Part shown: piece by piece, positions 6,386 through 12,376 of the stretch
Layout of the letters: each line of letters opens with the position of its first letter
Numbering within the stretch: position 1 is the stretch's first letter
Assembly: GCA_036781505.1 (NCBI GenBank)
Contig: DAIQAV010000052.1
Location: forward strand, 1-12,376
Length of the DNA: 12,376 nucleotides
Source: FEN-680 sp036781505
GTDB lineage: Bacteria > Actinomycetota > Geothermincolia > Fen-727 > Anoxymicrobiaceae
Direction of reading: 5' to 3'
The notes under the pieces: generated by a model
What the model was told of the DNA's origin: nothing
The model's input: the letters and a program-made list of their open reading frames with translations, nothing else
Database searches by the model: none
Translations under genes and position numbers: made by a program

Positions 6386-7751
6386 AATATGGGTTGAAGT
6401 TCGAGCGCTCACCGGCGCGCACCACGGCCATCCACGCCCGACCCATCAGCCCTTCCATGCCGGCCGCCTCCCTGCCGAAAATGAGGCGGCGATTCGTCTG
6501 CCGCCTGGCGCCGAAAAGCTCCTCCGGCTCGAGCGCGCCCGGATACCTCTCCACCTCCGCGCCCAGGTGCTTGCCCCAGTAGACGGGGACCGTGTTGTTC
6601 TTGCACGGGTGCCCGTCGGTGAACCAGGAGGTCATCAGGTGCGGCTGGAACTGGAACGAGTACACCGTGGTGCTGAAGGCGGCCTCCATGAACGCGTCGT
6701 TCAGGTGCCCCTGCCTCAGGTGCTTTGAGACGTTCCAGGCATGCGCGCAGATCGTGGAGTCGTCGAGCTTCTCCTGCCACCACTCGCGCTCGACCCCGAA
6801 GTCGGACAGCGTGGAGTAGTCGGGGATGTGGTCTGAGACCATCTCCTTGGCCACCTTCGGCCCCAGCCGGCCGCGATACTCCTCGAGCAGCGCGTACATC
6901 CTCGCGAGACGCGAGTACGAGCCCGCGATGAGAGGCTGGCTGTCAGGATTCATCCCGCCGCTCAGGGCCTGGTCCAGGAACTGGTGGTGGTTTGCCGAGG
7001 CGATGGTGGCCTGCCTGGTCGCGTCGTGCTCGTTGAAGTGCGAGTGCGAGTACTCGAAGAGCGACAGGTTGCCGTCGGCGTCGGCCCATGTTGTGTTCCA
7101 GTTCATGAGCATGCCGACGGTCATCGCCTTTACCGCCTTGTGCGGGCCTTCCGAGAACACCTTAGCCGCCTCCGAGACGCGCGTGCAGGTCTCCATGGCG
7201 ATGTTGTTCAGCTCGAACGGAGACAAGCCCTCGCCGTCGTCGGTGACCCCCACCGCGTTGATGACACAGGTGAGCCCTTCACCGTTCATGACTCCCATGC
7301 CGAAGAGGGCGGGGATACCGTGTGCCAGGTAAGGGATCTTCCCCTCCACTTCCCGGACGAACAGCGGGAACCGCCCGAACAGCAGGCGGAAGAACGGCGT
7401 GACGTCGAAGTTCCACGACATGAAGACGCCTCGGTCCTCGGTGGCCGTGCCGACCGCGCCGAAGTTGGTGCAGCCCGGCATGGCCAGGGACTCCATGATG
7501 CGGCGCGCCGCCAGAAGGTCGTCCGCCGCCAGCCCCATCGCGCGCGAGGCGCCCTCCACCTCGGCAAGCGTGTCTTCCTCCGCAGGCTCGGGCATGCGCG
7601 TCGCCTCGAGGATTGAAGGCTCCCGCCGCGCCCAGGCCGAGAGCACCTTTACGATCGCCCTCGTGCGAACGCCCGAGACCCGCGCGGCGTCCGCGCCGAG
7701 CGCGAAGCGATCCCGGCCACGCACCACGAACTGGTCTTCCGGATACTGCAT
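6384..7751 (-). CDS. C45-family Ntn hydrolase / acyltransferase-like protein
   Basis: The 455-residue protein has the core of the acyl-CoA:6-aminopenicillanic acid acyltransferase (peptidase C45) family. The block PGCTNFGAVGT (92-102) is followed by GVFMSWNFDV, the usual Gly-Cys-Thr processing site and the SWNFD strand. By family analogy the precursor would cut itself before Cys94, which becomes the N-terminal nucleophile of an Ntn-fold amidase or acyltransferase. Residues 1-93 would be the small subunit and 94-455 the large one. At 455 residues it is longer than the roughly 350-residue fungal acyltransferase. No signal peptide is seen, so it is probably cytoplasmic. GAGGAG lies five bases before the ATG. 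The gene starts 31 bp after the NMO gene on the same strand and is very likely co-transcribed with it. The substrate is unknown; an N-acyl compound or lipid amide is possible. Confidence 0.8.
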   Translation of the reverse strand: MQYPEDQFVVRGRDRFALGADAARVSGVRTRAIVKVLSAWARREPSILEATRMPEPAEEDTLAEVEGASRAMGLAADDLLAARRIMESLAMPGCTNFGAVGTATEDRGVFMSWNFDVTPFFRLLFGRFPLFVREVEGKIPYLAHGIPALFGMGVMNGEGLTCVINAVGVTDDGEGLSPFELNNIAMETCTRVSEAAKVFSEGPHKAVKAMTVGMLMNWNTTWADADGNLSLFEYSHSHFNEHDATRQATIASANHHQFLDQALSGGMNPDSQPLIAGSYSRLARMYALLEEYRGRLGPKVAKEMVSDHIPDYSTLSDFGVEREWWQEKLDDSTICAHAWNVSKHLRQGHLNDAFMEAAFSTTVYSFQFQPHLMTSWFTDGHPCKNNTVPVYWGKHLGAEVERYPGALEPEELFGARRQTNRRLIFGREAAGMEGLMGRAWMAVVRAGERSNFNPY

Positions 7752-7782
7752 CGCAACTCCTCGCAGGCCCGGCAGGCCTGCT

Positions 7783-8829
7783 CTAGACGAGCTTCTTCTG
7801 CAGGTTGGTGATGACTTCCTCGGCTTCCCTGACCGTCCGCTCGATGACCTCCTGGACGGTGGGGATGTCGTGCATGAGCCCCTGCACCTGCCCCACGGGC
7901 AGGACTCCCTTCTCGAGGTCGCCCAGCTCGGTCGCGATGCGGATCTGCTTGAACGCGTTGGCCATGTAGGCCAGCTGCCTGGCGTTGTCCCATCCGGAGG
8001 CGAGCACGCCCATGAACAACTTCCAGTACGGGAGGCCCACCTGCTTGGCTATCGAGCGCGAGTTCGGTATAGCGCGCAGGTAGCCGAACGGGAACAGCCC
8101 GTGCTTTGTCGCCTGCCTCGCCGCCGGGGTGTCCTGCACCCGGCACCACAGTCCGTCGAACTTCTTGGAATAGATGGTGTCGTAAACGTCTTTCTCGACC
8201 GAGAGCTTCTTGAAGTTCTCGTGCAGCGGGCTCTCCTTGGTAGCCATCAGCCTGGTGCCCATCGCGACACCCTCTCCTCCCAGCGCCAGCACTGCCGCCA
8301 GCCCGCGCCCGTCACCGACGCCGCCGGCCGCTATAACAGGGATGTCGACCACGTCGGCAACGCTGGGGACAAGGCAGAACGTGGTCGGCGGCTCGCCGTG
8401 GGCGGCCGCCTCGTTGCCAGTGACGATGACACCGTGGGAGCCGTAGTCCTGCGCCCGCTTCGCGTGACGCGAGTTGGTCACCGTCGCCAGCACCTTGCCG
8501 CCGTACTCGTTGGCCGCGTTCACTATCCAGTCGCCCTTGCCCAGCGAGAAGTTGATAACGGGCACCTTCTCCTCCAGCATCACGGCCGCGTTCTCGGCCG
8601 CCCCGGGGAACAGCAGCGAGGCGTTGCCCCCGAAAGGCTTGTCGGTGAGCTCTCTTATCCTGTGCACGGACTCCCTGGTCTCCTTGGCGTTCAGGGCGCC
8701 GGTGGCCAGCAATCCCAGTCCTCCCGCGTTGGAGACAGCCGCGACCATCTCCGGCACGCTGATCCAGCTCATGCCCGAGAGTATGATCGGGTGCTCGATT
8801 CCCAGGAGCTCGGTGATGCGTGTCTTCAT
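7783..8829 (-). CDS. Nitronate monooxygenase / 2-nitropropane dioxygenase-family FMN enzyme
   Basis: The product is a 348-residue TIM-barrel flavoprotein. The start LLGIEHPIILSGMSWIS (8-24), SNAGGLGLLATG (33-44), TGNEAAAHGE (137-146, His144), PVIAAGGVGDGRGLAAVLALGG (164-185, FMN phosphate loop) and GTRLMATKES (191-200) are all standard for this family. In true nitronate monooxygenases the His of the E-A-x-x-H-G block is the catalytic base. Here the block reads EAAAHGE rather than the commoner EAGGHxG. The same fold serves FabK enoyl-ACP reductase and many enzymes of unknown role, so oxidation of alkyl nitronates is the family name rather than a proven activity. The gene is first in a two-gene unit with the C45 hydrolase. 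A TATAAT promoter lies about 40 bp upstream, and an AAGG ribosome site precedes the ATG. Confidence 0.88.
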   Translation of the reverse strand: MKTRITELLGIEHPIILSGMSWISVPEMVAAVSNAGGLGLLATGALNAKETRESVHRIRELTDKPFGGNASLLFPGAAENAAVMLEEKVPVINFSLGKGDWIVNAANEYGGKVLATVTNSRHAKRAQDYGSHGVIVTGNEAAAHGEPPTTFCLVPSVADVVDIPVIAAGGVGDGRGLAAVLALGGEGVAMGTRLMATKESPLHENFKKLSVEKDVYDTIYSKKFDGLWCRVQDTPAARQATKHGLFPFGYLRAIPNSRSIAKQVGLPYWKLFMGVLASGWDNARQLAYMANAFKQIRIATELGDLEKGVLPVGQVQGLMHDIPTVQEVIERTVREAEEVITNLQKKLV

Positions 8830-8870
8830 TGGACCTTCCCTTTCTCCAGCTTCTTCTGTCGACGCGCCAA

Positions 8871-8900
8871 ATTATATCCATTTTTCGCGGCGCGTGTGAC
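8871..8900 (-). promoter_or_regulatory. Sigma-70-type promoter of the NMO-C45 operon
   Basis: On the minus strand GTCACA (8900-8895) and a perfect TATAAT (8876-8871) are separated by 18 bases. The predicted transcript would start near 8864, giving a leader of about 35 bases before the ATG at 8829. It sits in the AT-richest spot of the 149-bp divergent gap. Confidence 0.55.
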
Positions 8901-8910
8901 CCGCTGGGAC

Positions 8911-8938
8911 TTGAGCCGGAACCATGTGGTAGGATAAT
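8911..8938 (+). promoter_or_regulatory. Sigma-70-type promoter of the acetyltransferase gene
   Basis: TTGAGC (8911-8916) and GATAAT (8933-8938) are separated by 16 bases. Transcription would begin near 8945, about 34 bases before the ATG at 8979. It lies back to back with the operon promoter on the other strand. The two -35 boxes are only about 10 bp apart, so one bound regulator could affect both. Confidence 0.5.
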
Positions 8939-8978
8939 TGCGAGCGGCAACCGATGCGTTCAACTATCCGGGCGAGAT

Positions 8979-9443
8979 ATGAAAGAACAACCACCGAACA
9001 TCAGACCGGCGACCCAGGAGGACGTTCCCGCCATTGCCTCGATCGTCCTCGAGCTGGGGTGGTTCTCGAGCGTGAACGAGCCTCACATCAGGCGGCAGCT
9101 GGACATGTGCAACGCCGACAAGAGCCACACGCTGCTCGTCGCCGAGAACAACCACGGCAAAGTCTGCGGATACATCGCGGTGCACTGGCTCCCCTACCTC
9201 ATCCTGCCGGGCTCCGAGGGATTCGTCTCGGAGATGTTCGTCCTGAAGAACGAGAGACAGAGAGGTTACGGCCGCGTGCTGATCGAGGCGGTGAAGGAGC
9301 TCGCCACTGAGAAGGGCTGTGTGCGCCTTGCGCTGCTCAACAGCCGCAACCGCCCCTCCTACGAGCGCGAGTACTACAGGAGGCTCGGCTGGACCGAGCG
9401 CCCCGAGATGGCGGACTTCGTTTATCCCCTGGGCATCGAGTAG
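8979..9443 (+). CDS. GNAT-family N-acetyltransferase
   Basis: The 154-residue protein starts with the usual GNAT opening IRPATQEDVPAIASIV (8-23). Its acetyl-CoA pyrophosphate loop is R93-Q-R-G96-Y-G98, in EMFVLKNERQRGYGRVLIEA, matching the Q/R-x-x-G-x-G/A motif A. The later part, LALLNSRNRPSYEREYYRRLGWTE, is the typical YxxxGF/W-type end of the domain. It transfers an acetyl group from acetyl-CoA to an amine of an unknown small molecule or protein in the cytoplasm. The frame is open upstream to 8820, but that stretch overlaps the NMO start and contains both promoters, so ATG 8979 is chosen despite a weak ribosome site. The kinase-like gene follows 84 bp downstream on the same strand and may share its transcript. 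Confidence 0.88.
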   Translation: MKEQPPNIRPATQEDVPAIASIVLELGWFSSVNEPHIRRQLDMCNADKSHTLLVAENNHGKVCGYIAVHWLPYLILPGSEGFVSEMFVLKNERQRGYGRVLIEAVKELATEKGCVRLALLNSRNRPSYEREYYRRLGWTERPEMADFVYPLGIE

Positions 9444-9527
9444 AAAGCACCGGCCCGGAGCCTTCACCCAAAAGATAGTATCGCCTGAGCGGCGCCCGCC
9501 GGCGCCCTGGAAAGTTTCAGGAAAGTG

Positions 9528-10952
9528 ATGGAGAACGAATTCGGAGGCGACCAGCCCGGTGTCGAGGGGCCTTACCTCACCTCACGGGTCGGCAGGATCT
9601 ACATCGAGGACGGGGTCGGCGTTGTCGAGGTGACCCCCCAGACCGTAAAGGCCGAGGACATCGAGGCCCACGTCTCCCTGATGCTCAGCCTGACCCAGCA
9701 AGCCGAGGCCATGGCGATGCCCGTCCTCCTCGACCTGGGGACCCTTCAATCGGTCGGCTGGGAAGCCCGCCTCTGCGGCGGCGAGCTCATCCGGCCGGAG
9801 TGGAACAAGAAGCTCGTCTTCCTCTACCACAACCCCTTGCAGAAGATGATCGCCGGCTTTTTCGCCGGCGCCAACCGCCCCCAGTATCCATGGATAATCT
9901 CCTCCGACCGCGAGGCCTCGATGCGCTGGCTGAGAGGGCCCGACGATGCGCCCTCGCCGGGCGAGTTCGACGCGGCGAAACCGGCCGGCAGGCTCGAGGA
10001 GGCGAGCGACGCGCTCTTCCGGATGGGGCTGCGCAACCTGGTGGTCAAGCCGCGTCCATCAGGTGAAGCTGACGATATCGACGCCATACTGGCGGGAATA
10101 GCGATGCTGGCCGAGGATATGCGCAACTTCTTCGAGGAAAAGGAGCAGATGCAGGAGGAGGCCGTCAAACGCCGGGCGCGGCTGGTGGAGGTCGTGCAGA
10201 TGAGGACGGACGAGGTCCGGGAGGTCAACGAGTCGCTCAAGCATGAGATCGTTATCCGCAGGCAGGCCGAGGGCGAGCTCAAGCGGATAAACATCGAGCT
10301 CGAGAATTTCGCCCGCACAGTTTCGAACGACCTCAAGACTCCGCTCACGGTGATAATCGCGGGCGCCGACACGCTTGCCCGCATGCTCGACTCCTCAGGG
10401 GTCGGCCCCGGCGAGATGAAAGAGATGGCTGACCTGATAGTCAAGAACACCCGCAGGGCCAACCAGATGATCGACGACCTGATGGACCTCGCCGAAGTCG
10501 AGGGGATCGCGGTAGACGTCTCGGATGTCGACCTGGGCGAGGTCGTCCGGCGAGTGCTGCGCGACAGGCCGGAGTTGACCGCGAACGGCGCGACGGTGGA
10601 GGTCGCGGGCGACCTCGGGACCCTGATGGCAAACGAGACCCACATGTTCGAGCTGTTCTCGAACCTCATCGCCAACGGGGTCGAGCACAACAGCGCCGAC
10701 CAACCCAGGGTGGAGATCTCGATGCTCGAGCAGCAGGACTCGGGGGGCCGGTTCCTCCTCCGCGACAACGGTCCCGGTATCCCGTCGGGCGACCTCGACT
10801 CCATCTTCTTCCCGTTCTACGCGGGCGGCAAAGGGAGGCCCGGGCTGGGCCTGTTGATGGTTCAGAAAGTAATTCGCCGCTACGGCGGCACTATCAGGGC
10901 TTACAACGACGGTGGAGCCTGCTTCGAGTTCACACTGCACAACTACGCTTGA
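9528..10952 (+). CDS. Histidine-kinase-like protein with STAS-like N-terminus and Asn in place of the phospho-accepting His
   Basis: The 474-residue protein lacks membrane helices and should be cytoplasmic. Residues about 20-136 look like a STAS/SpoIIAA-type alpha-beta domain (VEVTPQTVKAEDIEAHVSLM, then PVLLDLGTLQSV); this is a weak recognition. A coiled coil spans about 200-262. The H-box reads FARTVSNDLKTPLTVI (261-276): Asn267, codon AAC at 10326-10328, stands where kinases of this type have His (SHDLK/SHELR). The ATPase domain looks complete: N-box NLIANGVEHN (379-388), G1 DNGPG (413-417), an F-box FFPF, and G2 PGLGL (438-442). It may bind ATP but cannot autophosphorylate at the usual residue. 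It could be a pseudokinase, act on a partner protein, or have lost function. No response regulator is adjacent. ATG 9528 follows AGGA at good spacing; GTG 9525 is one codon upstream. Confidence 0.87.
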   Translation: MENEFGGDQPGVEGPYLTSRVGRIYIEDGVGVVEVTPQTVKAEDIEAHVSLMLSLTQQAEAMAMPVLLDLGTLQSVGWEARLCGGELIRPEWNKKLVFLYHNPLQKMIAGFFAGANRPQYPWIISSDREASMRWLRGPDDAPSPGEFDAAKPAGRLEEASDALFRMGLRNLVVKPRPSGEADDIDAILAGIAMLAEDMRNFFEEKEQMQEEAVKRRARLVEVVQMRTDEVREVNESLKHEIVIRRQAEGELKRINIELENFARTVSNDLKTPLTVIIAGADTLARMLDSSGVGPGEMKEMADLIVKNTRRANQMIDDLMDLAEVEGIAVDVSDVDLGEVVRRVLRDRPELTANGATVEVAGDLGTLMANETHMFELFSNLIANGVEHNSADQPRVEISMLEQQDSGGRFLLRDNGPGIPSGDLDSIFFPFYAGGKGRPGLGLLMVQKVIRRYGGTIRAYNDGGACFEFTLHNYA

Positions 10953-10959
10953 GGCGATC

Positions 10960-11399
10960 TCACCATGCGAAAGGGACCAGGCGGAACCGGGTTCTCGCCG
11001 CGTACTCGGAGTAACCCGGCATCTCATCCCGCAACATCCTGTCCTCCAGCGCGGTCCTGACCACGACTACCTCCGCCAGGGCGCCAGCGGGCAGGAAGGC
11101 CCACCACGATCCCAGTATCAACGGGTAGGTCAGCGTTGAAAGGACCTGCGGGGAATACCCGGGTGTCTCACCAGCCGGTAGGGACCAGAAGTGATGACCT
11201 GCTGTCCCCTGTCGTCCTGTATGCGCATCGTGCACTCGAAGTAGGGGTTGGCCATCATTACCCACATGCCGATGAAGAAAGCCGGCAAAAGCAGGACCAC
11301 ACCCGCGAGCGTCGCCTTGACCGGAACGTGTGACCAGAGGAAGACGGCGATCCCGCGCCTCCCGTAGTGGTCGAGCCTCTGGCTTTCCGTGGCACTCAT
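10960..11399 (-). pseudogene. Frameshifted, N-terminally short isoprenylcysteine carboxyl methyltransferase-family gene
   Basis: Two overlapping minus-strand frames make one protein. The first (11399 to about 11160) encodes a membrane helix and then NPYFECTMRIQDDRGQ and SGPYRLVRHPG. The second (about 11160 to 10960) continues with YSPQVLSTLTYPLILGS, ALEDRMLRDEMPGYSEYA and RFRLVPFAW. Joined, they give the conserved ICMT/PEMT-like order GPYxxVRHPxY...PLxLGS...E...GYxEY...RLxP. One missing G in CCCGGG near 11160 separates the frames; otherwise the first frame stops after RHPGIPRRSFQR. Even when joined, the protein would have about 146 residues, against roughly 200 for most relatives I recall, so the first helices are absent. 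Yet a strong AGGAGGT sits before the ATG at 11399. Options are decay, a sequencing error, or -1 frameshifting. Relatives are membrane-bound SAM methyltransferases. It ends 7 bp from the converging kinase-like gene. Confidence 0.8.
11157..11163 (-). other. CCCGGGT heptamer at the frame break
   Basis: On the minus strand the zero-frame codons are CAC CCG GGT. The seven bases C CCG GGT fit the X XXY YYZ form of a -1 slippery site in the correct phase. A one-base backward slip there would continue as TAT TCC CCG and give RHPGYSPQ, exactly the family consensus. A one-base deletion or a sequencing error in the same run explains the data equally well. Confidence 0.3.
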
Positions 11400-11405
11400 C
11401 GTCGC

Positions 11406-11412
11406 ACCTCCT
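11406..11412 (-). promoter_or_regulatory. Strong ribosome site of the methyltransferase-like gene
   Basis: AGGAGGT on the minus strand lies six bases before the ATG at 11399 and fixes that start over an upstream in-frame GTG at 11417. A perfect site on a broken gene suggests recent damage, a sequence error, or a gene that is still expressed. Confidence 0.7.
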
Positions 11413-11518
11413 CCCACACTTTAAATCCGTTCCCGGTCATGGTACAAATCGGTCACGAGTTCAGGAGTCTTCCCTCCCGGTGCGCGTCGGCGGTATCGGA
11501 CGAATGAGAGGCACTGGC

Positions 11519-12028
11519 ATGTATTGCCCGCACTGCGGCAAGCAAGTTGGCGACAAGGATGAGTTCTGCGAGCACTGCGGGGTGTCACTGGACGACCCGG
11601 TTACGGCACCCCCGGCGACCGCGTCCGCCGAGTCGCTTCTCTTCTCTTTCGGGCCGTTCGGAGTCTCGATCTGTGACGGCCCGTACTCGATGTTCAAGTG
11701 GCAGCGCAAGAACGCGTCATTCATCGAGATGACCAACTTCCGCCTCTGCGTCGTGCCCAACAATGTCCCCGGGTTGTTCAAACTGCCGGCGGTCCTGCCG
11801 TCGTCGAGGGCGAGCTTCCAGATCCCTTATTCGGCGATAACGTCCTTCGAGGTCTACCCGCATCCGGCCGGGCTCGGGCTCATGCAGGTGCTCGATATTA
11901 CCTACGTCGAGGGCGGGATGCAGTCTGAGAAGTCCATCGCCTCCTACAAGGAACGCATCGAGCAGGCCGCGGGGATAATCGCCGCAGGCCGCGGCGCGGC
12001 AGCCCCCGTTACTTACCCCGCTTCTTGA
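11519..12028 (+). CDS. Zinc-ribbon protein with a possible PH/GRAM-like C-terminal domain
   Basis: The 169-residue protein begins MYCPHCGKQVGDKDEFCEHC, a zinc ribbon with C3-x2-C6 and C17-x2-C20. A Pro/Ala/Thr linker (about 26-38) follows, then a beta-rich domain of about 110 residues. That domain includes IEMTNFRLCVV, a stretch resembling the TNxRL strand of bacterial PH or GRAM domains, and IPYSAITSFEVYP, resembling the I-P-x-x-x-I-x-S strand. It ends with a helix (KERIEQAAGIIAAG) and a short tail. The likely role is binding to protein, lipid or membrane rather than catalysis; the PH-like assignment is an inference. There is no membrane segment. GAGAGG precedes the ATG at 11519; an in-frame ATG at 11504 has a weaker site. 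The 3' end overlaps the convergent enoyl-CoA hydratase gene by 20 bp. Confidence 0.72.
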   Translation: MYCPHCGKQVGDKDEFCEHCGVSLDDPVTAPPATASAESLLFSFGPFGVSICDGPYSMFKWQRKNASFIEMTNFRLCVVPNNVPGLFKLPAVLPSSRASFQIPYSAITSFEVYPHPAGLGLMQVLDITYVEGGMQSEKSIASYKERIEQAAGIIAAGRGAAAPVTYPAS

Positions 12029-12376
12029 GCATCTCCTGAAGCGACTCGATCCTGTCCTTGTTGTCCCGCGCGCCGATGTAAGTCCTGAAGAGCCACTCCT
12101 GGGTCTTCATCGCCGTGTCCATGCTCTGGTCCAGCACGCTGATGCTCAGCTGCTTGGTCTCGGCCAGGCAATCGCGGTCGTAGGCGGCCATCTCGCGCGC
12201 GATCTTCATGACCGACTCCACCACCTCGCCCGTGGGGAACACCCTGCTGACGTAGCCGAGCCGGAACGCTTCGGCCGCGTCGATGATGCGGCCGGTGAGC
12301 GCGAGCTCGCGCGCCGCCCCCAGGCCGATTATGCGCCACAGCGGGTCCAGCAGCGGGTTGAGGGTCAGGACTATCT
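12009..12376 (-). CDS. Enoyl-CoA hydratase/isomerase family protein, C-terminal part
   Basis: The frame is open from the right edge of the window to a TAA at 12009 and gives about 121 residues of the C-terminal half of a crotonase-fold protein. LNPLLDPLWRIIGLGAARE is followed by LALTGRIIDAAEAFRLGYVSRVFPTGEVVESV, the standard ELxLTGRxIxAxEAxxxGxVxxV block. A helical tail follows (MKTQEWLFRTYIG, ending KKRGK). The family hydrates or isomerises acyl-CoA substrates in fatty-acid or related degradation. The catalytic Glu and oxyanion-hole residues lie beyond the window edge, so the reaction cannot be narrowed. An in-frame GTG at 12242 lies inside the conserved fold and is not a real start. Confidence 0.9.
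   Translation of the reverse strand, partial: IVLTLNPLLDPLWRIIGLGAARELALTGRIIDAAEAFRLGYVSRVFPTGEVVESVMKIAREMAAYDRDCLAETKQLSISVLDQSMDTAMKTQEWLFRTYIGARDNKDRIESLQEMLKKRGK

Noticed and set aside
7399..8937. 512-codon plus-strand frame over the NMO-C45 operon
   Set aside because: It is a shadow frame spanning two well-recognised minus-strand genes and their intergenic gap.
9491..9506. GGCGCC-CGCC-GGCGCC hairpin before the kinase-like gene
   Set aside because: A 6-bp GC stem in a GC-rich gap with no T-run after it; it could be chance. It is not good enough as a terminator or an operator.
9824..10804. 326-codon minus-strand frame opposite the kinase-like gene
   Set aside because: It is Ser-rich low-complexity translation with no family pattern; the plus strand has all the ATPase boxes.
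12009..12242. GTG start at 12242 for a short enoyl-CoA hydratase-like gene
   Set aside because: The conserved crotonase sequence continues upstream in frame to the window edge, so the gene is simply cut by the window.

Overview
The window is high-GC (roughly 60-65 % by eye) bacterial chromosome with GTG as well as ATG starts, good AGGAGG-type ribosome sites and frequent ATA codons. It holds a superoxide reductase, an Fe-S enoate-reductase-like flavoenzyme and an enoyl-CoA hydratase. These suggest an anaerobic or micro-oxic bacterium with fatty-acid or aromatic-acid type metabolism. A deep-branching Actinomycetota lineage would fit, but that is a guess from composition and gene content; no marker gene is present. 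I see no tRNA, rRNA, CRISPR array, insertion sequence with its transposase, or phage gene.

Layout, left to right: the 3' end of a superoxide reductase gene (+); a two-FtsX-domain ABC permease without an adjacent ATPase (-); a SemiSWEET/PQ-loop membrane protein (+); an Old-Yellow-Enzyme/enoate-reductase-like flavoprotein with a [4Fe-4S] site (-); a secreted class-C-beta-lactamase-type serine hydrolase (+); a two-gene operon of a nitronate-monooxygenase-like FMN enzyme followed by a C45 (penicillin acyltransferase-type) Ntn hydrolase (-); a GNAT acetyltransferase and then a histidine-kinase-like protein (+); a frameshifted, N-terminally short isoprenylcysteine-methyltransferase-like gene (-); a zinc-ribbon protein (+); and the 3' part of an enoyl-CoA hydratase gene (-).

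The genes switch strand almost every time, so most are probably transcribed alone. Only NMO-C45 and perhaps GNAT-kinase look co-transcribed. I see no single pathway or defence system that ties the window together.

The most unusual features are four. First, two 35-bp palindromes (279-313 and 6351-6385) share a GGGTCAG core but have different arms, each self-complementary; they occupy the only two convergent junctions longer than about 10 bp. Second, the histidine kinase has Asn where the phospho-accepting His should be, behind an N-terminal STAS-like domain. Third, the methyltransferase gene is broken exactly at its conserved RHPGY motif, and the break falls on a CCCGGGT heptamer in -1 slippage phase. 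Fourth, the C45/NMO gene pair has no obvious known pathway.
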